Shown: one piece after another, positions 1 through 7,103 of the stretch
How positions within the stretch are numbered: the stretch's first letter is position 1
How the letters are laid out: each line of letters opens with the position of its first letter
Source: DASUNP01 sp963728545
GTDB lineage: Bacteria; Acidobacteriota; Blastocatellia; UBA7656
Length of the DNA: 64,000 nucleotides
Reading direction: 5' to 3'
NCBI GenBank assembly: GCA_963728545.1
Contig: CAVSKO010000002.1
Coordinates: 5,208,001 to 5,272,000, forward strand
Notes under the pieces: model-generated
What the model was told of the DNA's origin: nothing
The model's input: the letters and a program-made list of their open reading frames with translations, nothing else
The model's database searches: none
Translations under genes and position numbers: made by a program

Positions 1-714
1 TTCAGCGGCTTTCTGGAAGTCGTTTTCCGCCTCGTTCCATGCTTCCATCGAGGCATAGGCCACGCCGCGCCCGTTGAAAGCGAGCGCAAAATCGGGAGCG
101 AGATCAATAGCCTGCGTCAGGCTCTCTACCGCATCAGGAGCGCTGCCTGCTGCGAGTCGAACTAGCCCAAGATTGGCGTGGGCGTCTGCAAACTTCGGTT
201 CCAACTTAATCGCATACTCGAAATCGGCAATCGCATCTTCTTTCTTTCCCGCGAGCGCATGAACGACCCCACGCACGTCGCGAATCAGCGCCGAGCGCGC
301 ATCAAGCCGCACTGCCTCGTCAAGCGCAGCCTGAGCTTCTTCATACTTGCCGATGCGGGCCAGCGCGTCACCTTTGAGCATTTGCACAACCGCATTTTTG
401 GAGTTGTGGCGGGTCAGTGCTGAGGCATAGTCTACCACCGCCCGTGTCGCTGCTGAGGCGTCCAACCGTGAAAAACTCGCCAACGCGCGGTTGTAATCAC
501 CTGTTGCCAGGCCGGCATAGCCCAGCAGCCAGTCAGCAACCGGTGCGCCCGCATTACTCCGCTTCCATTGCTGGGCCGCCTCAGCAACCTTGCTCCAATC
601 CGCCTTGAGTAATGATTCTTTGCTGGTGGCTTCCCAGTCTTGCTGAGCCCATGAGGAATCTACAAATAATAGGAAGATTAGCAAACTGCCCTTGGCAATG
701 CAGATCGCTTTCAT
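1..714 (-). CDS. TPR repeat secreted protein (3' end cut by window edge)
   Basis: The open frame runs off the left edge, so the C-terminus is missing; 238 codons are visible. The protein starts with MKAICIAKGSLLIFLLFVDS and ends its signal peptide near SWAQ. Helical repeats follow, of the TPR pattern (for example KYEEAQAALDEAVRLDARS and KEDAIADFEYAIKLEPKFA), so at least three TPR units lie between about residues 110 and 235. A strong AGGAGG at 721-726 sits seven bases before the ATG and fixes the start. TPR proteins are protein-binding scaffolds; the partner is unknown. Export to the periplasm is inferred from the signal peptide. Confidence 0.85.
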   Translation of the reverse strand, partial: MKAICIAKGSLLIFLLFVDSSWAQQDWEATSKESLLKADWSKVAEAAQQWKRSNAGAPVADWLLGYAGLATGDYNRALASFSRLDASAATRAVVDYASALTRHNSKNAVVQMLKGDALARIGKYEEAQAALDEAVRLDARSALIRDVRGVVHALAGKKEDAIADFEYAIKLEPKFADAHANLGLVRLAAGSAPDAVESLTQAIDLAPDFALAFNGRGVAYASMEAWNEAENDFQKAAE

Positions 715-1061
715 TGCGATTCCTCCTTGCTATAAGGCTGATCGTCGCATAACACATCTTTTCCCTTACTATGCGACCAGCTGGAATATAGCATGCTTCT
801 GGCCGAGATTATACGACTCACAGACATATAATACCCTCGCTCCGGAGCGAGGCAGATAAGGGGTGCTCTCTCCGCCTGAACTTTAGCTATCCGGCAGCCT
901 TCAGAATCTGCTGCGATTTGTTAGACGCTTCCGCGCCTATAAAGTCGGGCGCTACAGCATGCGAATTGAATTGGCCTCCCGATTGTGATATATGACGCCG
1001 GGCCGAATTTGTAATTACGCGTGATCATTATTCGCGCCGACAAACAGAAGATCACTTTAGA
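715..1061. other. intergenic region between divergent genes
   Basis: No gene is seen in these 347 bases. They lie between two divergently transcribed genes and so should carry both promoters, though no convincing -35/-10 pair was found. The one clear structure is a perfect 18-bp palindrome at 835-852. Confidence 0.5.
835..852. repeat. perfect 18-bp palindrome
   Basis: CCTCGCTCCGGAGCGAGG is its own reverse complement. It lies between divergent genes, without a T tract, so an operator is as likely as a terminator. Confidence 0.5.
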
Positions 1062-1331
1062 ATGCCGAATAAAGTTTATAACGTGACCGTAACCCTACCC
1101 GACCTGGCCGCCGCTCACGCGGAGCAGGAGGCGAAGGTCGAAAGCTCGACCTGGCCTGCGGCCATCAAGCTCGCGTGTGAAGAGATCAGCCGCCGCCCGC
1201 ACGTCAGGGGCAAGCATATCAAGAGCGCAAAAATATTCTTCAGTGTCCTCGACAATGTTCGCCGCGCGGATACGGACCAGCAAAAAAACGAAGGCCAGGA
1301 GCGCGCTCAGGGGTTGTTGTTCGACATCTAG
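1062..1331 (+). CDS. hypothetical 89-aa protein
   Basis: This small protein of no recognised family starts MPNKVYNVTVTLPDLAAAHA and ends QGLLFDI. The N-terminal part looks like a beta strand followed by a charged helix. There is no signal peptide or membrane segment. Codon use resembles the neighbours, with strong G/C at third positions, which supports real coding. It ends 39 bases before the phosphatase gene on the same strand, so the two may be co-transcribed. The ribosome binding site is weak (AGAAG, about 11 bases upstream). Confidence 0.55.
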   Translation: MPNKVYNVTVTLPDLAAAHAEQEAKVESSTWPAAIKLACEEISRRPHVRGKHIKSAKIFFSVLDNVRRADTDQQKNEGQERAQGLLFDI

Positions 1332-1370
1332 CCTGCCTTCCGAGTCCAATAAATATCAGAGGTCTACCCG

Positions 1371-1889
1371 GTGTGGTTCATACAGTGGTTCAAGTCGCTA
1401 ACCAGGTCGAACGCGCTGCGCATCCCTATTCGCAACTTTGGAAAAGTCACAGAGACTATTTATAGGGGCGCGCTGCCGGACACGGAAGGTTATCGCGCGC
1501 TTTCAGAAAAGCTCGGCGTCTATCGCGTGTGCAGCATGATCGAAACCGAGCGCCGCAAAGACCGCCAACACGCGCTTTCTGGCGGAATCCGAGAATGGCG
1601 TCACATACCATTTTCGGACAGGGACGCACCGCCGCCCGACCGCGTCCGAGAATGGCTCAACTACATTCGCACTTCGGATGAGAAAGGCGCGATATTTGTG
1701 CACTGTCGCGGCGGCAGACACAGGACGGGAGTCTTAGTCGCGGTCTACCGCGTGACCGATCAGGGTTGGACAAAACAACAGGCGCTGGAAGAAATCATGA
1801 AGCATGGGTGGTACTCTGCGTGGGGACATCAATCGCTTCTCAACTGGTTCTTAAACGAGTTTGACCCGGCGGATTTCGCCCCGCAGTAA
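1371..1889 (+). CDS. dual-specificity/tyrosine phosphatase family protein
   Basis: The cysteine-based phosphatase signature HCRGGRHRTG lies at residues 111-120, giving catalytic Cys112 and the phosphate-binding Arg118. A likely general acid is the Asp within FSDRDAPPP (residues 81-89). The early IYRGALPDTEGYRAL segment is typical of small atypical DSP-type phosphatases. The length of 172 aa fits that group. GTG at 1371 is chosen because AGAGG sits about eight bases upstream. There is no signal peptide, so it is probably cytoplasmic. The substrate (phosphoprotein or an inositol/sugar phosphate) cannot be told from the sequence. Confidence 0.82.
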   Translation: MWFIQWFKSLTRSNALRIPIRNFGKVTETIYRGALPDTEGYRALSEKLGVYRVCSMIETERRKDRQHALSGGIREWRHIPFSDRDAPPPDRVREWLNYIRTSDEKGAIFVHCRGGRHRTGVLVAVYRVTDQGWTKQQALEEIMKHGWYSAWGHQSLLNWFLNEFDPADFAPQ

Positions 1890-1902
1890 TAAAAAGAAGA
1901 TT

Positions 1903-2024
1903 CACCGCCGCAGACACAGAGGACGCAGAGATTGCGCAGAGAAAACAATTTTCTGCTCTGCACAGCCGCCGCGTGTGAAGCACATCATCGGCCATCCTGT
2001 GTTCTCTGTGTCTGCGGCGGTGAG
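1903..2024. repeat. long inverted repeat, CACAGAG type
   Basis: The 20-bp arms at 1903-1922 and 2005-2024 are perfect reverse complements and begin TCACCGCCGCAGACACAGAG. The element sits between the convergent phosphatase and membrane-protein genes and could act as a bidirectional terminator. A sister copy lies at 14716-14805. Confidence 0.85.
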
Positions 2025-2036
2025 GTGTAGTCTGCT

Positions 2037-3107
2037 TTAAGAACTATTATCAACTGAAGGCAGCGCGGTATGTTCAGACTCGCTGACTTGCTTAAGCTGA
2101 TTGATGCGCTCTCGAATCGCTTTTGTAAAACACGCGACCTCTTCGCTTGACGCCCCGCTCGCGACGAGGCCGTCTCTCAATTGCTCGTCCGTCAGTCGCC
2201 CGATGTATTGATACAGCCAGCGGATATCTTCTACGCTGATCCCCTCGGTCGCGTCTTCGGTCCTCTGGCCTATGTATCCCCACTTGACCGTTCCATCATC
2301 TACAGACTTGATGAACTCAGACGTCTGGGATTCGTAAGCGGCACAGTCCCATTTTTCGCGGAAGCCGACGGCGGCCCATCTGCCCATCGTAGCCCCCCAG
2401 TCAATTATTAAGTAACGCGCTTCGATTGAACCGTCCGGAAGATAGTACTGAAATATCGCCGTGTTTGACCCTCGCGCCACGTCGCGAACGTCTTTGTTGT
2501 CCCAGTTCGACAACAGCATTAGCATGATCTTCAGCCCGTTAAGCTCGCGAGTGCCGACGAAAGGGTTGTCGTTCCACGCCCAGCCGTGCTCATCGAACAT
2601 CTTGTGGACGCCTTTTTCATCAAGCTCGAACCGAGCATCCTTAAAGGTGCAGTCGTCGCCGACACAACTTTTTGCGCGGCCCAATTCTTTAACCCCTTCA
2701 ATGCGCCCCTCCGCAATAAAATGGGTGATCTCGGCATGATAACCGGCGGCCCAGACTAAACGGACGGCGAAACTTTCCGAGCGCACCTCGTCCCCCCACT
2801 TGACTCTCCACGTGCGCCCTCGCGCGTCTTTGACGGACAGGCAAGGGTTCGACCCCGTCGCATGCTCTTCGACGAAATGAAACGGAGGCGCAGGCGTTTT
2901 ATCGCGGCCCCCCGGCCCCGCCCGAAAATCGAGTCGTTCGACCGCGCCCGGATCGCGCCAGATCGTTTCACGGTGCGCCCGGAGCGGGCGCGGGCCCGCT
3001 CGCTTTATCTTGTAAAGGGAGATTACCCACCAGGTAAAATAAACGCACGCAACGACTGCGGCAGTGCCGACGACGCCAATAACCAGGACCCATAAAAGCT
3101 TGTTCAT
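2037..3107 (-). CDS. membrane-anchored protein, possible kinase-like fold
   Basis: This 356-aa protein has one N-terminal transmembrane helix (about residues 5-30) and a large soluble domain. I do not recognise a named family. The core has a Lys strand followed by a conserved-looking helix (WRVKWGDEVRSESFAVRLVW, residues about 100-119), then LLSNWDNKDVRD and later IIDWGATMG. That order (Lys strand, helix, N-W-D loop, D-x-G loop) recalls HipA, PI3K-like or Fam20-like kinases; this is inference from motif order only. It is divergent to the GNAT gene with 31 bases between. No clear ribosome binding site was seen. Confidence 0.6.
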   Translation of the reverse strand: MNKLLWVLVIGVVGTAAVVACVYFTWWVISLYKIKRAGPRPLRAHRETIWRDPGAVERLDFRAGPGGRDKTPAPPFHFVEEHATGSNPCLSVKDARGRTWRVKWGDEVRSESFAVRLVWAAGYHAEITHFIAEGRIEGVKELGRAKSCVGDDCTFKDARFELDEKGVHKMFDEHGWAWNDNPFVGTRELNGLKIMLMLLSNWDNKDVRDVARGSNTAIFQYYLPDGSIEARYLIIDWGATMGRWAAVGFREKWDCAAYESQTSEFIKSVDDGTVKWGYIGQRTEDATEGISVEDIRWLYQYIGRLTDEQLRDGLVASGASSEEVACFTKAIRERINQLKQVSESEHTALPSVDNSS

Positions 3108-3138
3108 TCGATTTAACGCTCTTAATATAGCAGATGCT

Positions 3139-3648
3139 ATGACCCTTATTCGCGCCGAAAACGAAGAAGATTACGCCGAGGTTCATCGCGTGATCGAGAT
3201 GGCCTTTGGCCAACCGGAAGAAGCCCGGCTGGTTGAAAAGCTTCGAGAGGTCGCGCACCCTAACATTTCGCTTGTGGCTGTGGCGGACGAGCGGGTAGTG
3301 GGCCACATCTTTTTCAGCCCGGTTACGATAGAATCGGATCGCGACATTTTTAACGCGATGGGTCTTGCGCCGCTCGCGGTCCTGCCCGAATACCAGAATC
3401 GAGGCGTCGGCTCTCTGCTGGTCTGGGAAGGATTAAAAGAGTGTCTGATGATCGGCCACAATATAATCGTCGTGCTGGGCCATCCCGGTTATTATCCGCG
3501 CTTCGGGTTCACGACCGCTAAATTGAAAGGTCTCGATTGCGAGTATGACGTTGAGGACGATCACTTCATGGTTGCGGAGCTTGAGCCGGGCGCTTTAAAA
3601 GGGCGGCAAGGGTTGGTAAAGTATCATCCTGCGTTCAACGAGCTATGA
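3139..3648 (+). CDS. GNAT family N-acetyltransferase (YhbS-like)
   Basis: The frame from MTLIRAENEEDYAEVHRVIE gives about 169 aa, the usual length of YhbS-type acetyltransferases. The acetyl-CoA binding loop is in LAVLPEYQNRGVGSLLVWEG (Q/R-x-x-G-x-G/A). The segment VLGHPGYYPRFGF, typical of this subgroup, follows. An in-frame extension back to 3064 is rejected because it overlaps the start of the divergent gene and lies outside the usual domain. The acyl acceptor is unknown. Confidence 0.85.
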   Translation: MTLIRAENEEDYAEVHRVIEMAFGQPEEARLVEKLREVAHPNISLVAVADERVVGHIFFSPVTIESDRDIFNAMGLAPLAVLPEYQNRGVGSLLVWEGLKECLMIGHNIIVVLGHPGYYPRFGFTTAKLKGLDCEYDVEDDHFMVAELEPGALKGRQGLVKYHPAFNEL

Positions 3649-3661
3649 TGCGATTGAATAG

Positions 3662-4393
3662 TCAGTATTCAAGCTTTCCCTGGTAGATCATATCCTTTGT
3701 CTTATAGCGCGCATCGAGTAAAAACGTTTTCGAGAGCTGCGAGTGAAAATGAAGCTCGCCGCTTTCAGCCGTAATAAATGGCTCGCCATCTACGGAGCGT
3801 GGAAAAATAAAGACGCTTCCAAGTGACCCATACGATCTGTATTCGCTCAGGTAGACTCGCTTTCCCCCTTTCACCTCCAAATATGTATTGGGCTTAAGAT
3901 CTTCGGTCCTATATTTATTGAGCGATGATTGCGCCTCCTGGAGTCTGAAGCTCTCCTTTTGCGAAGCGGCAGAGACTAGAATGACGATCCTGTCATCCAG
4001 TTCGGCAGGAGTGGAATCGTCCAGTAAACTGCTTGTCTGGTCCTTAACCCTTTCATCAATGTCCTGCGCCAGGGTGCGGCTTAACGCCTCACGAATCGGC
4101 TTTGCCGAGAAGAGACAGATTCTGAAGTAGATTTGATGCGGGATAGAAAAAGTTCCGTCGGTAGTCTCCCTGGGCCGATCAAAATCGGGATTTCTACTCC
4201 CGGCTATAGGCGTATCAACGACGGTTAAGAAGTTTTGCGTTTTGCTCCAGGGCGAATCGCTCAACAGCTTCCTTGTTTCGACCGACGTCCATTCAGTCGA
4301 AGGCTTCTTGTTCCATTGAGCAATCACAGTAATAGAAGATGTAAGGAACAACGCGGCAACGCTTGATATGATGATGCGCTTTACTTGCTTCAT
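3662..4393 (-). CDS. secreted protein of a local three-member family (copy 1)
   Basis: This 243-aa protein has a signal peptide (MKQVKRIIISSVAALFLTSS, cleavage likely near VIAQ). The mature N-terminus reads QWNKKPSTEWTSVETRKLL, and the C-terminus ends in KDMIYQGKLEY. Copies 2 and 3 downstream share the same architecture: a K-K-P-x-x-E-W opening, a central R-x-x-x-x-A-K-P-I/V-R block, an F-I-F-P-R strand and the terminal M-Y-Q-G-K-L-E-Y. Function is unknown. Tandem duplication with divergence is the simple reading. Confidence 0.8.
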   Translation of the reverse strand: MKQVKRIIISSVAALFLTSSITVIAQWNKKPSTEWTSVETRKLLSDSPWSKTQNFLTVVDTPIAGSRNPDFDRPRETTDGTFSIPHQIYFRICLFSAKPIREALSRTLAQDIDERVKDQTSSLLDDSTPAELDDRIVILVSAASQKESFRLQEAQSSLNKYRTEDLKPNTYLEVKGGKRVYLSEYRSYGSLGSVFIFPRSVDGEPFITAESGELHFHSQLSKTFLLDARYKTKDMIYQGKLEY

Positions 4394-4419
4394 GCAATTT
4401 CTTACTCAATGCTAAAAAA

Positions 4420-5052
4420 CTAGAATCGGAAGACGACGCCTGCCGATACCAGAAAATTATGCTGGCGGTCTCCTATCAGGTCTGCGTTAAACTGAGGCGT
4501 GCCGGAATAAAAATCGCGCACCTCGCCTCGAAGACTCACATACGGAAAGACGCGCACGTCTAACCCGCCTCCGAAGTTAAACACGGCGCGATTGGTCCCG
4601 CGATCACCGGGATTAGGCAGGTCGTCTACGCTGGTTGTGCTTTCGTTAAACCGCGCGTACCCCACGCCCGCCACCGCGTACGGCGAATACTTAAGACCCG
4701 GCACAAGCTTCAGCTTTATTCCCGGCGTGATGAAAATCGAGGAGTAGCTGCGCGGCGTAAGCGCGTTTGAAGAGTCTATCTCTGTGCGGGGCGTGACGAC
4801 GAGGGGGACTTCAAAATAGAGCGCGGCGACGCGGGCGTCGAAAAACCGCTGCGCGTAGCTTATTTCAAAAGTCAGCCCCGTCCCCGTCTGCAAGAACCCC
4901 GGGTTGGGCAGAATTATGTCGTGGTCGCCCGCCTTGAGCGCGCCCGATGTTACGGCGATCTCGTGCTTCTGCGCGAGCGCGGCAGTGGCGCTCAGCAGTA
5001 TGACAAAAAGAATTGCTGAATGTTTTATGGCTGAGCAAACAAGTTTTTTCAT
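4420..5052 (-). CDS. outer-membrane beta-barrel protein
   Basis: This 210-aa protein has a signal peptide ending ALAQ and then alternating hydrophobic/polar strands: LTFEISYAQRFFDARVAALY, GIKLKLVPGLKYSPYAVAGVGYARF, AVFNFGGGLDVRVFPYVSLRGEVRDFY. The last residues, NFLVSAGVVFRF, end in Phe as expected for BAM-inserted barrels. Eight strands are likely, similar to small OmpW/OmpX-type proteins. It lies between copies 1 and 2 of the local secreted family. Confidence 0.8.
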   Translation of the reverse strand: MKKLVCSAIKHSAILFVILLSATAALAQKHEIAVTSGALKAGDHDIILPNPGFLQTGTGLTFEISYAQRFFDARVAALYFEVPLVVTPRTEIDSSNALTPRSYSSIFITPGIKLKLVPGLKYSPYAVAGVGYARFNESTTSVDDLPNPGDRGTNRAVFNFGGGLDVRVFPYVSLRGEVRDFYSGTPQFNADLIGDRQHNFLVSAGVVFRF

Positions 5053-5077
5053 AATCAGCTCTTTGACCTCTTTCAGA

Positions 5078-5194
5078 ATTCATGAAAGTAATAGTACCGA
5101 TCACCTTGACGGGCTGTCCATCGAGCGTGGTTGGGCTGAACCGCCATTTGCGCGCGGCTTCTATCAACTCGGCGGCAAAAACATCAGGCCTGCA
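5078..5194 (-). pseudogene. TonB C-terminal domain remnant
   Basis: In this strip the minus strand reads VFAAELIEAARKWRFSP, then a segment ending QPVKVIGTITF. This matches the C-terminal half of the TonB domain (A-x-x-W-R-F-x-P followed by P-V-x-V and a final strand). The frame has an in-frame TAA at 5195-5197, no start codon other than TTG inside the domain, and no proline-rich linker. It therefore looks like the 3' scrap of a deleted energy-transducer-like gene. Confidence 0.6.
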
Positions 5195-5205
5195 TTACTC
5201 AAGAG

Positions 5206-5922
5206 TCAGTATTCGAGCTTCCCTTGATACATCATATCCTTGACCTTGTAACGCATGTTGAGCTTTGCCCCCCCGGCAAGCTCTGAAACGAATCTGACCT
5301 CATCATCTTCAGCCGTGATTATGGGCTTGCCATCAACTATGCGCGGGAAGATGAAACGCGCGCCAAGCCCGTCGTTGCGCGGCGCTTGATACTCTTCTAA
5401 AAAGATGCGCCGGTCTTTCATTATCAGGTAGGTGTTGTTTTTCAGCGTTGCCGTCGTGCGGCTGTTTAGCAAGGCCATGGCTATTTGCAACCGACCCTTC
5501 GATTCCGCGCCATCCACGGTCACAGTTACGATCACGTAGTCGGGGAAGTCCTGATTTGCAAATGCCTTTAGTTGTGTGGCCATCTGATCGTTCATTGCGC
5601 CTTTCTGCTTCAGCTCCATAATACGGCTTATGGCCTGGCGCACGGGTTTTGCGGATAGAAACCGTATGTGAAAGAATATCTGGTCTATCCCTCCCGGGGT
5701 TGCCGTGCTTGAGTTGACTCCAGCGCCGGGGCCTGTCGAAAACGCGCCCGCCAGGTTGGTGCCGACTTGAGTCTGCGCCCAGGCAGATTTTTCAAGCAAT
5801 TTCTCCGCTTCTTTTTCCGACCACTCGGTGTAGGGTTTTTTATCCAACTGCGCCGATGCGGCAAGCGAAACTGCAAGAACAATCGCCACGGCTCCCACCC
5901 AAAGATGCTTTGTGACGTTCAT
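5206..5922 (-). CDS. secreted protein of a local three-member family (copy 2)
   Basis: This 238-aa protein has a signal peptide (MNVTKHLWVGAVAIVLAVSL to ASAQ), then LDKKPYTEWSEKEAEKLLEK. It has the shared block FLSAKPVRQAISRIMEL, the strand GLGARFIFPRIVDGKPIITA and the C-terminus KDMMYQGKLEY. The latter half is very close to copy 3 and less close to copy 1. A good GGAGGAG ribosome binding site precedes the ATG. The family is unassigned; a periplasmic or secreted location is inferred. Confidence 0.82.
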   Translation of the reverse strand: MNVTKHLWVGAVAIVLAVSLAASAQLDKKPYTEWSEKEAEKLLEKSAWAQTQVGTNLAGAFSTGPGAGVNSSTATPGGIDQIFFHIRFLSAKPVRQAISRIMELKQKGAMNDQMATQLKAFANQDFPDYVIVTVTVDGAESKGRLQIAMALLNSRTTATLKNNTYLIMKDRRIFLEEYQAPRNDGLGARFIFPRIVDGKPIITAEDDEVRFVSELAGGAKLNMRYKVKDMMYQGKLEY

Positions 5923-5980
5923 AATCGCTCCTCCTTCCGGCCTGCGCCCGGTTGCTTATGCGGGCGACGGCCGGTCGTTT

Positions 5981-6773
5981 TCAGTATTCGAGCTTTCCTT
6001 GATACATCATATCCTTGACACGGAATTTCCTGTTGAGCGTGAGCTTGTCGCTCAACTCCGAGTAGAATCGCGCCTCGCCGCTTTCAGCCGTTATAACGGG
6101 CTTGCCGTTTACGACGCGCGGAAAGATAAAACGCGCTCCCAGCCCGTCGGGGCGAGGCGGCTGGTACTCTTCGAGCGGGACGCGCTCGCTCCCCTTGACG
6201 TAGAGGAAGGTGTTGTTTTTAAGCTCAGCCGTCGTCAGGTTCGAAAGCAAGGCCCGCGCTTTTTGGAAGCTGGCCGTGACCTTCGGCGCGTCACACACGA
6301 CGGCGATGATGATCTGATCGGGAGCGTCCGAGTCGATGAACTTCTTAAACTGCGCGGCCATCTGCTCTCCCAGCTCTTGCTTTCGCCGTATGGCGAGCAT
6401 CCTGACGATTGCTTCACGCACGGGACGCGCGGTCAAAAACCGCATGCGGAAATTGACTATCGGAACATCGCTCACGCGCGTGCCGCCCAGGTCGGTGCTG
6501 CCCGCCGTGTCGAGGTCGCCCTGGTTTAAACCCGAATTGGTTCGCTGAGAACCTCGACGCCGTCTTCGGGTCTTCGGCTATCGAAGATTTCTGCAACGAA
6601 GTATCGGTAAACGTCTGGGTCTGTCCCCAGCCGGAGTCGTTTAAAACTTTGTCGGCTTCTTTTTCGGACCACTCGCTATAAGGCTTCTTGTCCAACTGCG
6701 CCAGGGCGACGCATGCGCAGAAGAGCAATAAGAAAAACGCGCGAGCAAGTCTAAACCTGTTCGAGAGTTTCAT
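5981..6773 (-). pseudogene. secreted protein of a local three-member family (copy 3), frameshifted
   Basis: The N-terminal part (start at 6773, signal peptide MKLSNRFRLARAFFLLLFCA, then QLDKKPYSEWSEKEADKVL) is in one frame. The C-terminal part, from about 6540 down to 5981 (VPIVNFRMRFLTARPVREAI, then the usual KDMMYQGKLEY end), is in another. The frame changes once near 6540-6560, in the variable linker. Apart from this, both parts align well with copy 2 and GGGAGGAAG precedes the start. A single indel in draft sequence would explain it; a genuine recent pseudogene is the alternative. Confidence 0.75.
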
Positions 6774-7103
6774 TACGCTTCCTCCCCTGACCGGTTCGAT
6801 TGATTCCTGGCGATGATAGCGAACCAGATAATAAATGTATTGGCTTTGTTCGTCCGACACGGGCTGAGGTATCATAGCCCGGCCCGCAGCGCAAATCAAA
6901 TCCGGGAATCTGCGGAGGGGAAGAGAAGCTACATCTTTGGAGTGCGCCGAGTATCACTTGTCACCGCACTCCAAATAAGATTCACTTTCGAACAGCCTTG
7001 ATCTGCGCCGCGTCCAAGTTACGGTGTAACCGCGCAGGCCGAGTTAACGTCTTTGGTATTTAACGCACATACTGATTCCAAACGCCCGCAAAAAGGAGAA
7101 GCC
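6774..7103. other. intergenic region between divergent genes
   Basis: No gene is seen in these 330 bases. They separate the local secreted family from the tricorn gene and contain the TTTGGAGTGCG hairpin at 6936-6975. Promoters for both directions must lie here, but none stands out. Confidence 0.5.
6936..6975. repeat. TTTGGAGTGCG hairpin element
   Basis: Perfect 11-bp arms, TTTGGAGTGCG at 6936-6946 and CGCACTCCAAA at 6965-6975, enclose 18 bases. Related ends occur at 12678, 22650 and 62253. Confidence 0.8.
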
